Below, piece by piece: positions 32,993 through 43,404 of a stretch of 64,000 nucleotides of DNA. Position 1 is the stretch's first letter; each line of letters opens with the position of its first letter. Source of the DNA: Meandrina meandrites. Taxonomy: Eukaryota > Cnidaria > Anthozoa > Scleractinia > Meandrinidae. The notes under the pieces were generated by a model. It was not told the origin of the DNA. It did no database searches and saw only the letters and a program-made list of their open reading frames with translations. A program made the translations under genes and the position numbers. The stretch spans positions 36,364,751-36,428,750 of the forward strand of contig OY855903.1 of NCBI GenBank assembly GCA_963693305.1, read 5' to 3'.

Positions 32993-35900
32993 TCAAGGTA
33001 GCTTCTCAATTTGATATTTAAAAGTGAGTTTCCTTACATACTCTTTCATATTTTTTTCTTTTTTAAGTAGCTTTTGTGTATATAGGTAGTATTTGGCAAA
33101 TAGGAGTGTATAATTGAATTTCATTAACAATTTATACGAGCCTTGAGAGTAATTATTTGATTTTTTTCCGAACAGTATTTCTACGGGGCTTGGCGAGAAG
33201 GAGGTGACATTTTCTTTGTTAAACCACTTAATAACCTCTGAATAGAACTGAGTTGACCACTTGCAATTTAAGAAAGTGTGACTTATTGAGTCGGGTTCTT
33301 GACAAAATATACAAAACATGTCGTCTTCTATACCGAAGAAAGAAAGTTCTTTTTTGGTAACTACTATTCTATGAATAAGTTTGAAGTAAAATTCTTTCAG
33401 TTTGTTTTCTTTGCAAACATTTTTAACACGGCTGAACAGATCATCTAAGCTAACCTCTTCCAACTGTAAGTCTCGAGACCATTTCACTTCAGCCTTTATC
33501 TCTTGATTGTCTTTGTTAATTAAAAACCAGTAGTAATCTTTGTTCTTCATTTTGAGTAGGTTTATTACAGTATTTGGCGAGAGTTGGAAAACATCTTCGG
33601 CTAAAAAGGTGCTTTTGTCTAGTGGTTTTTCCATTGCCTTTTTGACAAGCTCTTTTGGGATTGCTGAGACCACTTGCATATAAATTAGAAAATTGCATTT
33701 AACCTCGTACTTTTGGACAAATTCCGGATAGGTAAAAAATTTGCCATTGTCTTTTAAAAGATCCTGTATGAGGAAAATTCCTTTTTGGAACCAGTCTTCG
33801 TAAAATATGGTTTGATTTTCAATTAAAATTTCTTTGTTGTTGAATAACACTAATTCTTGCCCATTCATACATTTGTGGGCTGCTTTAAGTTCTGCAAAAT
33901 ACTGTAAAATAGACTTATAGAATAGAGGTAACGTGGTACGCTTTAGAAATTTTTCATTGTAATTGCATCTCAACAAAAAATTAAGACCGCCGTATTTGTC
34001 CAAGAAGTAGTTAGGAATTACTTTCCAGGATTCGTCACATGATTGCTCATTTTTTAACAGTCTTGAGATCCATGCTAGTCTAAGTGATTTGGCCATAACC
34101 TCAATACTGGGTGCACGCAGACCTCCGTTCATGTAATCAAGGACCATTACTTTACGTTTTATTTTATCTTGCTTTTTTTTCCAAATAAACCTAAAGATAA
34201 GGGAGTTAATATCTTTAATATATTCCGGAGGTGTGTCAAGAATCGAAATGGAATGCACTAGTTGTGAAATTCCGAGACTTTTAGCTATAAGACATCTGCC
34301 GAATAAGGTCAGACTCCTGGACTGCCAAAGGTCGAGAATAGTACTTAACTTGTCTATTTTCGCTTTAAAGTTCTTTCTCTCATTTTGTTTTTGATGGTAA
34401 GATATAAATATACCTAACGCTCTAATTGGGTCTTTTGGCCACTGGAATCCAAAAGGCTCGTCTTCGATGTGTCTCCAAGGCCCCAGCCACAGAGCTTTAG
34501 TTTTAGATGGATTTAGTCGCAGACCGGAAACGTCACCGAAGTCATTTAACACTTGGATCGCTCTTTGAACCGATTTACATGAGTTGCATAATAGTGAAGT
34601 GTCGTCGGCGAACTGGCTTATTTTGATTTCTTTTTTGAAAATTTGGATCCCCTGTATTTCTTTATCTTGTCTTATCTTGCATGCTAATAATTCCACCGAC
34701 AAAATAAATAGATAAGGAGACAGGGGGCAACCTTGCCTCACTCCTCTTGACAGTTTAAAGGAATTGGTACAAAAACCGTTATTCAAAACAGAGCTCTCCG
34801 GATTAGTGTAAAAAGTGAAGATCCATCGTTGAATACTCTCACCGAAATTAAAAAGAGCGAGCGTCTTCTGTATGAATTCCCATTCAATGGTATCAAATGC
34901 CTTCCGAAAGTCCAGTTGGAGGAGTATCCCAGGGATGTTCTGGATTTCTGTTTGCTCTAGGATGTCGTTAAGCAACCTAACATTTTGACCGATGTATCTT
35001 CCCTTTATAAATCCAGTTTGATCTGAATTGATAAGAGATGTCAGTACTTTTTCTATCCTTTTGGCTATGGCTTTTGACGCGATTTTGTAGTCTAAATTTA
35101 GTAAAGTGATCGGCCTCCAATTTGCAAGGTTAAGTAAATTCGAGTCTTCTTTCGGTATAAGAGTGATAACGCCTCTGCGCTGGGAGATCGACATTTCACC
35201 ATTTTTATATGCTGCATTATAGCAATTGATTAAATCCTCGCCCAATAAATCGAAGAAACAATTGTAAAATTCCCAGGTGAAACCATCCTCTCCAGGCGAT
35301 TTTCCGCTAGAAAACGTCTTCAGAACCTCTTTGCATTCATCCATGGTAATTTCACCCTCTAGGTCCTCTTTGTCTAATTCTCGCAGCTTAGGTAATTCTA
35401 AGTTTCTAACGAAATTTTCGAACCGATTGTCCTCAATATTACCTTTGGATGTGTAAAGTTTTTTATAAAAGTTTTCTATTTCCTTCAATATTTCATCCTC
35501 TTTACATGAAGGTTTCCCGTCCGAAAGTTCTAATTCTGAGATCCTTCTTCTGGTGTAATTTCTCTTTTCCAAATTAAAGAAGTATTTGGTTGGTTTTTCA
35601 CCCTTTTCGGTCCATCTTGCTTTTGATCGCAGTATTAAACCGTTCGCTTTTCTCTCGTATAAGAGGTGAAGTTTTTGTTTTAAGATTTCTTTTTCGCTTA
35701 ATGCATTGTTCTTAAGCTCTGGATCAGTGCTATCAGCGATCTGTTTGTCTAGCACATCTAGACGGATTTGAAGGTCTGATTCGTTTTTGCGTTGCTTCGA
35801 GTAAGCAATAGTAAGGCCTCTTATTTCCATTTTAATGAGCTCCCATCTTAATCTTTTATCTTCCAGTTCTCGGTATCTTTCACCTATAATAGGATAATTT

Positions 35901-36720
35901 TCTTTTATTAGTTTTACGTATTCTTCATCTTCAACAAGCGAATTATTGAACTTCCATAATCCGGGTCCTCGCTTCTCTTCTAGAAGTTTCAGAGTGAGTT
36001 TTATTGCTTTGTGATCTGGCGCGTTGGAGGCCTTGGTTTCAATATTCAAAACCCAGTTGGTCAAAGGTCGTGCAACCAAGAAAAAATCTATTCTTGAACT
36101 TACTTTCAACGCTTTTGATTCATAAGAAAAGCACAGCTTACTCGAGTATTGTTTTCTAAACACGTCAATTAGTTCTAATTCTTCCATCATTGAAATTAGG
36201 CTGTCCCTATAAGCCGATGCTTTCCATGGGGTGCCGCCTTTTTTGTCAAGTGATTGCAGTGTGACATTCCAGTCTCCACCTATAATTAGATTTTCTATAT
36301 TCGTGTTATGCATTAAATATTCGTTCAGATTATGCAAAAACGCTTGTTGTTGTTGTGAATCGTTCGGTGCATAGACGTTGCACAGCGAAATAATGACTGT
36401 TTCAAGGGTTAGATTGATTGAAACAATTCTTCCCTCTTGATCCTTGCTGGACTTTTCGATTGGTGATTTTAGGCTGAGAGAAGGGTTAATGAGAATACAG
36501 ACCCCTTTGCTGTGAGTAGAACCGTGCGAAAAGAAAATGTCACCACCCCACTCACTTCTCCAAATTTTTTCATCGTTTGGCTCGGAATAAGTTTCCTGCA
36601 GAAAATAAAACTGGCAGTTTTGGTCTTTGAGATAACTAAAGATGCTCCTTCTTTTTATCTGATTCCTGAGCCCTCTTACGTTTAAAGTCAGTACAGAGCA
36701 ATTACCTTGTGCAACTTTGA
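32993..36720 (-). CDS. L1-clade ORF2: endonuclease and reverse transcriptase
   Basis: The open frame extends upstream of the first visible Met to about 36800. In order: AP-endonuclease-like domain (LTLNVRGLRNQIKRRS; FLQETYSEP; GGDWNVTLQSLD), a long helical linker, the reverse transcriptase (RPITLLNLDYKIASKAIA; QLDFRKAFDTIEWEF; SRGVRQGCPLSPYLF; catalytic FADD) and a C-terminal zinc-knuckle (CIFCQEPDSISHTFLNC). From the endonuclease start this is about 1,240 residues, normal for L1/Tx1-type ORF2. It nicks target DNA and primes reverse transcription there. No ATG lies between the frame opening (about 36806) and the endonuclease motif, so the start is unclear. Confidence 0.93.
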
Positions 36721-37003
36721 ACGCGTAAAATATTGTAATAACTCTGAGCTGAGTGATCCGAGGAACACAGTGTAGGTAAATAGAAACATCCAGAAATTAA
36801 ATTGGTACATAATACATCGCTAAATAACAGAAAACATGCAGCCCTAAAAAACTTACACATAAACATAAATACATTTACGTACATTTGCTTCGCGGAGGTT
36901 GGAAGTCCAGGGAATGCCCAGCGACTTCGATTTGCTGTATGGAATCTTTCGCCGTGCAGCGAGAGAAAAGGGAAAAACACACATACCTTGATTGTTACGG
37001 ATT

Positions 37004-37951
37004 TCAAACAACAACTGGTCTAAATTCGACCGGAATAGAATTGATGTCATACATTTGGTTGTCAATAAACAGGCTTCGGTTGATGACTTTAGCTTCTCGT
37101 CCCTTTTCTTTTGTGATAAACATTGCTTTAATTAAAGACCTTCTTTCCTCTTGTATCGCTCGAGCATAATCATTGGTGATGTAGGCATTTTTATACCTAT
37201 CAGATCTTTTTAGCCGATTTTTGACTGATAGCACTTGCTCTGTGTGTTGTCGGCTGACGAACCTGGCGATAATCGGTCGCGGACGCGGTGGCGTAGTGTT
37301 GTCTTGATCATTTTGGGAAGCTGGTTTTCCGACACGATGTACGGCATGAAACCTAATATCTTCAGTGCTGATCTTTAGCTCGTTTTCAATTATATCATAA
37401 ACTATGTCCCAACAATTTTCATCTTTTGCTTCGGGGATGTTCATGAATCTCAGGTTTTCTCTTCTGGTGTAGTTTTCTAAAGCAACAAGTTTTTCTTGGG
37501 TTTCTTTGAGTGATGGCCGCAGTTGATCGTTTTCAGCACGAATTTTTCTCACCTCAGCTTGGAGATCTTGGATGGTCGTTGTATGTTTGTCCAGCATGTC
37601 CTGGTGAGATCTTTTTGAATCTTTATTCGTTTTCGCCTCCTGCTGGACGTCTTCGATCACTGCCCACGCGTTTTCGAGGGATTTTTCGATCTCTTTAATA
37701 TTGACTTTGACACCATCAATTTGTTGCTTGAACTCGCACCTCAGTTCGGCCATTTGTGAATGCATCTGTGTAAAATTATCTTCCATTCGCGTTTCAATGG
37801 AGTTAAGCTTGTCCATAATGATCTTCAAAGAGATTGGATCTTCCGACTCGTTGCTCGTACTCATCTCAATGTTTTCTTGGCTCTTTAGTCTATTTCTCTT
37901 CGGCGACCGGTTTTCTAAACAACTGGGCGAGCGAACCTGTCGTTTCGACAT
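37004..37951 (-). CDS. L1-clade ORF1: RNA-binding coiled-coil protein
   Basis: 315 residues from ATG 37951 (MSKRQVRSPS). The N-terminus is basic, followed by a long coiled coil (MDKLNSIETRMEDNFTQMHS onward), an RRM-like segment (RRENLRFMNIPEAKDE) and a C-terminal domain (PIIARFVSRQHTEQVL). This is the usual layout of L1 ORF1 proteins (Transposase_22 family), which trimerise and coat the element RNA. It is intact, with about 280 bp between its stop and the ORF2 endonuclease start. Confidence 0.88.
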   Translation of the reverse strand: MSKRQVRSPSCLENRSPKRNRLKSQENIEMSTSNESEDPISLKIIMDKLNSIETRMEDNFTQMHSQMAELRCEFKQQIDGVKVNIKEIEKSLENAWAVIEDVQQEAKTNKDSKRSHQDMLDKHTTTIQDLQAEVRKIRAENDQLRPSLKETQEKLVALENYTRRENLRFMNIPEAKDENCWDIVYDIIENELKISTEDIRFHAVHRVGKPASQNDQDNTTPPRPRPIIARFVSRQHTEQVLSVKNRLKRSDRYKNAYITNDYARAIQEERRSLIKAMFITKEKGREAKVINRSLFIDNQMYDINSIPVEFRPVVV

Positions 37952-38106
37952 CAAGAGGCTAAAAAAGCACGCATGGAATTTTCCATATTCGGCTCTTGTT
38001 ACTTCAGTTTTCGGCGGCACTTTTTCTTCGAATGTCGAAGCTTATCTGGGCTTCCCCAGAGCGAAATTTACGCAGCTCGTAGAACGCGTCCGTCGGCCAT
38101 CTTGGC
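37952..38106 (-). promoter_or_regulatory. LINE 5' UTR / internal promoter region
   Basis: Short 5' leader just inside the 13-bp duplication (starts CCAAGATGGCCGACGG on the minus strand), with several CpGs. The CAAGATGGC word resembles a YY1-type site, the kind known at some L1 5' ends; the functional reading is inference. Confidence 0.45.
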
Positions 38107-38119
38107 AAGCGTAAAACTT

Positions 38120-38525
38120 AACTAAAGTGAAACTTATAACAATTATAATCATGTAATAGGAAAAAAAAAGCAAAAAGCAGTTACGTGTGTTACACCACTT
38201 TCATTCGATAGATTATTTCGTAAAGATAAGCATCTCAAAATGAACTTCATCAGTTGGGTATTTAAATAATAATTATCACAATTCATTAATTTTTTGGTGG
38301 CTTGCATAAGAGTTAATTGTGTTATGTTTTGTATTTGATTCTCTATTTTTTTTGCAAAATTCATCTCTAAAAGTACAGTATTAGGTACAATGGAAAAGTA
38401 AATGAAATTCAACTTCAATTTAGTTTGATCCATACGAAGGGCAGAGTCTATTATCCCTTGGTCTGGTATTTGATCATATCCGCCAGTTTCGATCAATAAT
38501 TTATGATTACCTTTTCTAAGTTTTA
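38120..38525. other. Spacer between LINE and satellite
   Basis: About 400 bp of AT-rich giant-insert sequence. No gene. Confidence 0.4.
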
Positions 38526-40185
38526 CTAACTCCGATCTCTTATGATGCTTTCTGATGCTTTGTGATCTGTTATGATGCTTTGTGATGCTTTGTGATCACT
38601 TGTGATGCTTTGTGATCTCTTGTGATCTCTTGTGTTGCTTTGTGATCTGTTGTGAGGCTTTCTGATCTGTTGTGATGCTTTGTGATCTGTTGTGATGCTT
38701 TGTGATCTGTTGTGATGCTTTGTGATCTGTTGTGATGCTTTGTGATCAGTTGTCAAGCTTTGTGATCTGTTGTGATGCTTTGTGATCAGTTGTGAGGCTT
38801 TGTGATCTGTTGTGATGCTTTGTGATCTGTTGTGATGCTTTGTGATCAGTTGTGATGCTTTGTGATCTGTTGTGATGCTTTGTGATCTGTTGTGATCTGC
38901 TTTGTGATCTGTTTTGAAGCTTTGTGATCTGTTGTGATGCTTTGTGATCTGTTGTGATGCTTTGTGATCTGTTGTGATGCTTTGTGATGCTTTGTGATGC
39001 TTTGTGATCTGTTGTGATGCTTTGTGATCTGTTGTGATGCTTTGTGATCTGTTGTGATCTGCTTTGTGATCTGTTTTGAAGCTTTGTGATCTGTTGTGAT
39101 GCTTTGTGATCTGTTGTGATGCTTTGTGATCTGTTGTCAAGCTTTGTGATCTGTTGTGATGCTTTGTGATCTGTTGTGATGCTTTGTGATCAGTTGTCAA
39201 GCTTTGTGATCTGTTGTGATGCTTTGTGATCAGTTGTGAGGCTTTGTGATCTGTTGTGATGCTTTGTGATCTGTTGTGATGCTTTGTGATCTGTTGTGAT
39301 GCTTTGTGATCTGTTGTGATGCTTTGTGATCTGTTGTGATCTGCTTTGTGATCTGTTTTGAAGCTTTGTGATCTGTTGTGATGCTTTGTGATCTGTTGTG
39401 ATGCTTTGTGATCTGTTGTGATCTGTTGTGATGCTTTGTGATGCTTTGTGATCTGTTGTGATGCTTTGTGATCTGTTGTGATGCTTTGTGATCTGTTGTG
39501 ATGCTTTGTGATCTGTTGTGATCTGCTTTGTGATCTGTTTTGAAGCTTTGTGATCTGTTGTGATGCTTTGTGATCTGTTGTGATGCTTTGTGATCTGTTG
39601 TCATGCTTTGTGATCTGTTGTGATGCTTTGTGATCTGTTGTGATGCTTTGTGATCTGTTGTGATGCTTTGTGATCAGTTGTCAAGCTTTGTGATCTGTTG
39701 TGATGCTTTGTGATCAGTTGTGAGGCTTTGTGATCTGTTGTGATGCTTTGTGATATGTTGTGATGCTTTGTGATCTGTTGTGAAGCTTTGTGATCTGTTG
39801 TGATGCTTTGAGATCTGTTGTGATGCTTTGTGATCAGTTGTGAAGCGTTGTGATCTGTTGTGATGCTTTGTGATCTGTTGTGATCTGCTTTGTGATCTGT
39901 TTTGAAGCTTTGTGATCTGTTGTGATGCTTTGTGATCTGTTGTGAAGCTTTGTGATCTGTTTTGAGGCTTTGCGATCTGTTGTGATGCTTTGCGATCTGT
40001 TGTGATGCTTTGTGATCAGTTGTGAGGCTTTGTGATCTGTTGTGAAGCTTTGTGATCTGTTGTGAGGCTTTGCGATCTGTTGTGATGCTTTGTGATCTGT
40101 TGTGAAGCTTTGTGATCCGTTGTTGTGATGCTTTGTGATCTGTTGTGAGGCTTTGCGATCTCTTGCGATGCTTTGTGGTCCCACC
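38526..40185. repeat. 20-bp satellite array (GATCTGTTGTGATGCTTTGT)
   Basis: About 80 near-identical 20-bp units over 1.66 kb, with a few variants (TCAAGC, GAGGCT, shortened ATCTGC units) that recur as a higher-order block of several hundred bp. Each unit holds TTTGTGATC, a word also present in both inverted ends of the giant insert. The array starts about 210 bp from the right end. Long open frames in it (repeating DHKASQQITKHHNRSQ) follow from the unit length and are not taken as genes. Confidence 0.93.
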
Positions 40186-40329
40186 TGACTGTGTAATGAA
40201 GAGGCCTTTTCTGTTGGCTTATTGCCGGTGTCCCCAGGCTGTAATGAAGAGAATATGATTATTGGTTTATACCTTGGATATCCTGCGGACTTATATTACA
40301 AGACATGGTATATTTACAACTGGGTAAAG

Positions 40330-40398
40330 TAAGTGATTTATGATGTGATCACAAATTCAGTGTACTAATTCACATCTCCCCAAATCGTGCGCTGTATA
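40330..40398 (-). repeat. Right terminal inverted repeat of giant insert
   Basis: Read inward on the minus strand, it has GATTTGGGGA and then AATTTGTGATCACATCATAAATC. The two blocks match the left end at the same spacing; the outermost 8-10 bases have diverged. Confidence 0.8.
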
Positions 40399-40406
40399 AC
40401 ACTGCA
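40399..40406. repeat. Right 8-bp target site duplication (ACACTGCA)
   Basis: Exact copy of 6781-6788. Confidence 0.9.
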
Positions 40407-41462
40407 GGCGACTCAATGCCATGCTGTAATTGTCAGGCAAAGATGGTCGATCCTGTTTCCAAGGCATGCCAACAACATAGTGGCCATCAGTGAAGGTCAA
40501 GGACTTAGCAACAGTGTCCCTTGCAAACTTCTCATCCGGTCTGACAACCAGAGTTTCTTTAGGTTCATCAATGTCCCAGTAACGGCGAACAAGACTGTTC
40601 AATTCATGCATGTCATTCAGAAAAAATGTAAAATTTGTCTGAACTACTTCCGTGGAGATTTCTGGGTTCCCAATACATGTCCAGCCAAGTGGAGTCAGTC
40701 TTGCTATGGGCTCTCCCGCCATTCCCTTGACATCCTCCAGCGAGTACAACAAGTCTGCCTGGTCCACACCAATAAGGAGATCAACAATCGGTCTTGGTCC
40801 AACCTGAGGGAACTTGATGCCCTTTAGGTGCTTCCACTTGTGCTTATGTCTACTCCAGTCCACCACTTGCATGCTTCCAGTCACTCTCTCGGCTGTATAG
40901 GCTGAGGCTAGTTTGGACACTTTTCCACAACTGAGGTGGCCAACTTTTCCTGATTGTCATTCAATACGTTAACTGTTAGTTCATGTGGTCTACCTTCGAG
41001 ACCAAGTTCTGCTGCAATGTCACTATTTAAGTAAGTCCTACTGCTTCCGTCGTCAAGAAGGGCATTCACCTTGATTCTCCGATGATCGTTAGTTACATAG
41101 ACGGGAACTGTTCTCAAGGCTACGAACCCTGAAGAACGCACTGCTCCAGTTCCTGTAGTAGTAGAGTGGGTTCTCTCTTCAGACTCCCCTTCCATGGTAG
41201 CACCAATTTGCAATGTACTTGATGAATCAACTTGGCTTGAGCCCGCTACATTTGCTGCTTCGGTCTTCTCTTCTTTCTTTGGATCTTCATGAAGCATCCG
41301 GTGATGGTGAGAGCGACATCCATTTAACCCACAAACTCTGCTCCGAGGGCATGCTTCTCCGCGGTGTCCATTACTGAGGCATCTGAAACACAATTTCTGC
41401 TCCTTAGCGGCATTCCACCTCATATCAACAGACATCTTCTTAAAGTTCTCACAGTTCCACAT
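40399..41462 (-). pseudogene. BEL zinc knuckle, protease and pol N-terminus, 1-nt frameshift
   Basis: The first part (41462-40908) has a second zinc knuckle (CFRCLSNGHRGEACP, then CGLNGCRSHHHRMLH) and the retropepsin active site (VNALLDDGSSRTYLNSDI). Near 40910 one base is missing, so the frame shifts. The next frame continues with the pol N-terminal segment (IGVDQADLLYSLEDV; ARLTPLGWTCIGNP; YVVGMPWKQDRPSLPDNYS) up to the insertion point at 40406. The part of pol just before the reverse transcriptase therefore lies here and the rest 33.6 kb away. Confidence 0.88.
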
Positions 41463-42926
41463 CCCATGGGATCCTTTTCACAACTTGCACTTGTTCCCCT
41501 GTTTCTTCTTGGGTTCGGGATCTACTTCAGCTAGGAAGGTCCTCTCTCTCTTGGACCCACTGAGGACACCTGTTATGGTCTCAGAAGCTGTGGTCAAAAA
41601 CTCGGACTCTCTGTCAATAAACTCTCTCAGTGTTCCTACATTCTCGACACGATGACTGTCATTAACCCACTCTTTGTACTTAGAGAGAAGGCCTTTGTTG
41701 AACTTCCGTTGAAGAGTGATGTACAATGATCCATTTCCTAGCTCGGCTTCCTGGTTAGCATCCTTCAAGTTCACAACAATTCCATCAAGCAGCTCTGAAA
41801 ATCTCTCCAGGTCTTTCTCATTGTCCTCTCTTATTGGCTTAAAGGCATCCAGTTCTTCAAGGCGAAGGGTGAGAGCTCTATGTTTCCTTCCATACTTCTG
41901 CTCTAGTCGAGACTTTGCAGCTTCATAGGCAGCAGCAGAATGGCCTAAATTCTCGATTACTTTGAGGGCTTCCCCTTGAAGGCATTCACGTAACCTTAAC
42001 AACTTGTACTCGGGTGATGCTTTGGTGCGATCTACACAGGAATAAAACGCCGCTTTCCATGTTTCATAGTTCTTCTTTTGGCCCAAGAACTTCGGAATGG
42101 TAACTCTTTTGAGTAAAGCAGAGTCAGTGCTGATCTGGTCTGAAATTGAGGACGTAAGCTGTTGACTGTTCCCAGTGGGCATAAAGTGAGTTTGGCCTCG
42201 ACTGATAGGTAATTGCTGTGTTACTGATGAAACATAAGGCATAGTACTCGGTGAGGACGCAGTTACTGCGGTAAACGGTAAATAATCCGACCGATTCACA
42301 AGGTTTCCAACCGAAATAACAGGTAAAACTGAAGTTGGCTGCTGAGTCTGAAGGTGCTGCTCAACCAAACCGGGCATAGATGTAGATGGCACTGAACACG
42401 GAGGATAAAACGGGGTAAATGGAGTAGAAGAATAAACAACTCCGCCCATCGAAAGCGGAGACAGTCCGGACTTCTCTCCAACAGCAGTCAAAATAATTGG
42501 CACATGTGTAGACGAAGACACAACAGGCTGTTTTTGAACACCAGAATTTTGTTCATTTATCGGCTCCTTGGACGACAGGCACTCGTTTAATTCTCTCGAT
42601 TTCCTCTTTGGGTCTTGTTCGCGGCCGCCACTGTGGTCAGTTTCCCGCACTTCTTGGTCTGGTTCTATTGGAAGTCTCTCGCCACGAAGTTTCTGTCCGA
42701 GTTGTCTCTTGCATTCCGCATACGTTCGCTCGATTTCTTGTTCAATTCGACTAAGCTCTACTTCTCGCTTGGATACTTCTTCCTTCAGCTGCTCCGTTCG
42801 CTCCTTGACCGATGAATTGCTTGCGTTACTCAAGTATCCTCTCACAAGTCCTTCAAGTTCTGTGAAATCCTCCTCAATTGCTTCCAGTTCGTTCGAAAGG
42901 GCACTGAGATTTCCAGAGTCTTTCAT
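41463..42926 (-). pseudogene. gag: BEL gag, ended by a TGA within the first zinc knuckle
   Basis: 482 residues from ATG 42926. The N-terminal half is a coiled coil (ELEAIEEDFTELEGLVRGYL), followed by a Ser/Thr/Pro-rich middle and the BEL-type capsid domain (DUF1759-like: PKFLGQKKNYETWKAAFYSC; LRECLQGEALKVIENLG; SRLEQKYGRKHRAL). The frame stops at TGA 41478-41480 in the sequence CKL-stop-KGSHGMWNC, where a Cys is expected for the first CCHC knuckle. The same frame continues six codons later into the zinc-knuckle/protease part. So this is one polyprotein cut by a point mutation, not two genes. Confidence 0.88.
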
Positions 42927-43140
42927 ATCTTAGTAACACTTTCCTAAATTCTCACAGGCTCAAAGCACGTCCTCATAAGCGCCCGAAAATACATCCAAAC
43001 TCTCCATAACTTGCATTTTTGACGACAACACTCCTTCCATCACCATCATCAGCTTGTTTTTCGTTCTGGTGTACTTGCACTTCGCTCGCATTTTCTCTTT
43101 CTTTAGTCGTTCCATGTCGAACAAATCTCTCCACGAACCT

Positions 43141-43153
43141 CGCTCTGCTACCA
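43141..43153 (-). promoter_or_regulatory. Primer binding site of BEL element
   Basis: TGGTAGCAGAGCG begins four bases downstream of the 5' LTR on the minus strand. The TGG start is the complement of a tRNA CCA tail. The tRNA species was not identified. Confidence 0.7.
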
Positions 43154-43157
43154 GTTA

Positions 43158-43320
43158 TGTTCCGTATTTCCAAAGGTTCGGGGTTCAGTAAAATAAAATT
43201 CAGTCAACATGGCCGACAACTCCCTCATGGTCGAACAACTATTTATTGCGCATGCGTGCAAAAACTCCTACTTAGGAGGGGGACCCAGGGGATTGCTTAT
43301 ACAAAGCTTTCTTCAGAACA
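43158..43320 (-). repeat. 5' LTR of BEL element
   Basis: 163 bp, near-identical to 3394-3555. Confidence 0.92.
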
Positions 43321-43325
43321 CTATT
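43321..43325. repeat. Right 5-bp target site duplication of BEL (CTATT)
   Basis: Exact copy of 3389-3393. Confidence 0.9.
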
Positions 43326-43404
43326 TAATCTGTTTACCATTATTCCATACTATTATCCTATTAAATTATTTTAATTTCAGCAGTTTCAATGTGCTTTTTC
43401 ACAG

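Larger units (their letters stand above)
32332..38106 (-). mobile_element. Full-length L1-clade LINE
   Basis: 5.78 kb between exact 13-bp duplications, ending in poly(A) (T-run 32332-32345 on the plus strand). The 5' UTR (38106 to about 37952) is CpG-richer than its surroundings. ORF1 and ORF2 are both open from end to end and the duplication is perfect, so this looks like a recent insertion. It sits in the right part of the giant insert, next to the satellite. A small inverted-repeat element is nested in the 3' UTR. Confidence 0.9.
6789..40398. mobile_element. 33.6-kb DNA transposon, KDZ (Kyakuja-Dileera-Zisupton) type, with nested insertions
   Basis: The left end (CACTTGGTGCCCGATTTGGG) and the reverse complement of the right end (TATACAGCGCACGATTTGGG) share GATTTGGGGA at identical distance from the ends. 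They share AATTTGTGATCAC about 41 bp in, spaced the same within one base, and have weaker matches between. An exact 8-bp duplication flanks them and the interrupted BEL frame resumes across it. A CxC5/KDZ-like transposase gene starts 125 bp inside the left end. A second gene lies on the opposite strand, and a 20-bp satellite sits beside the right end. Zisupton-type elements are, from memory, known for imperfect long inverted ends and about 8-bp duplications. Removing the recognisable younger insertions (L1 5.8 kb, 2.0-kb TAA element, MULE-like elements and others) would leave roughly 22-24 kb, still very large. The alternative, a chance rearrangement, does not explain the duplication and paired ends. 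Confidence 0.8.
3394..43320 (-). mobile_element. BEL/Pao LTR retrotransposon, full span, split by a giant insert
   Basis: Two nearly identical 162-163-bp LTRs (TGTTC...GAACA) lie in direct orientation, flanked by CTATT. On the minus strand the order is 5' LTR (43320-43158), primer binding site, gag, protease and pol N-terminus, then pol C-terminus (reverse transcriptase, RNase H, integrase), polypurine tract and 3' LTR (3555-3394). Taking out the 33.6-kb insert and one 8-bp duplication leaves about 6.3 kb, a normal BEL length, and the pol frame resumes in register. LTR identity is about 97% by eye, so the insertion is not ancient. The copy carries a nonsense codon in gag, a 1-nt frameshift in protease/pol and three TGA codons in the integrase region, so it is not autonomous. 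Confidence 0.93.

Noticed and set aside
38526..40184. Long open frames in the 20-bp satellite (peptide repeats like DHKASQQITKHH)
   Set aside because: A 20-bp unit without stops in one phase stays open over any length. No start context, no splice signals, and the three-frame periodicity is explained by the repeat.
38526..40185. CRISPR-like array
   Set aside because: No unique spacers; units are directly abutting and near-identical, and the setting is eukaryotic.
6789..40398. Polinton/Maverick or Starship-like giant element
   Set aside because: No DNA polymerase B, retroviral-like integrase, capsid or tyrosine recombinase frame is seen, and the duplication is 8 bp rather than the 6 bp typical of Polintons.
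6789..40398. Assembly join of two unrelated BEL copies
   Set aside because: Possible in principle, but it would not give an exact 8-bp duplication next to paired inverted ends at the same codon. Kept only as a point for long-read checking.
3394..43320. Two separate solo BEL fragments rather than one element
   Set aside because: LTRs are in the same orientation, the outer 5-bp duplication matches, gag and pol halves are in order, and the pol frame resumes exactly at the 8-bp duplication.
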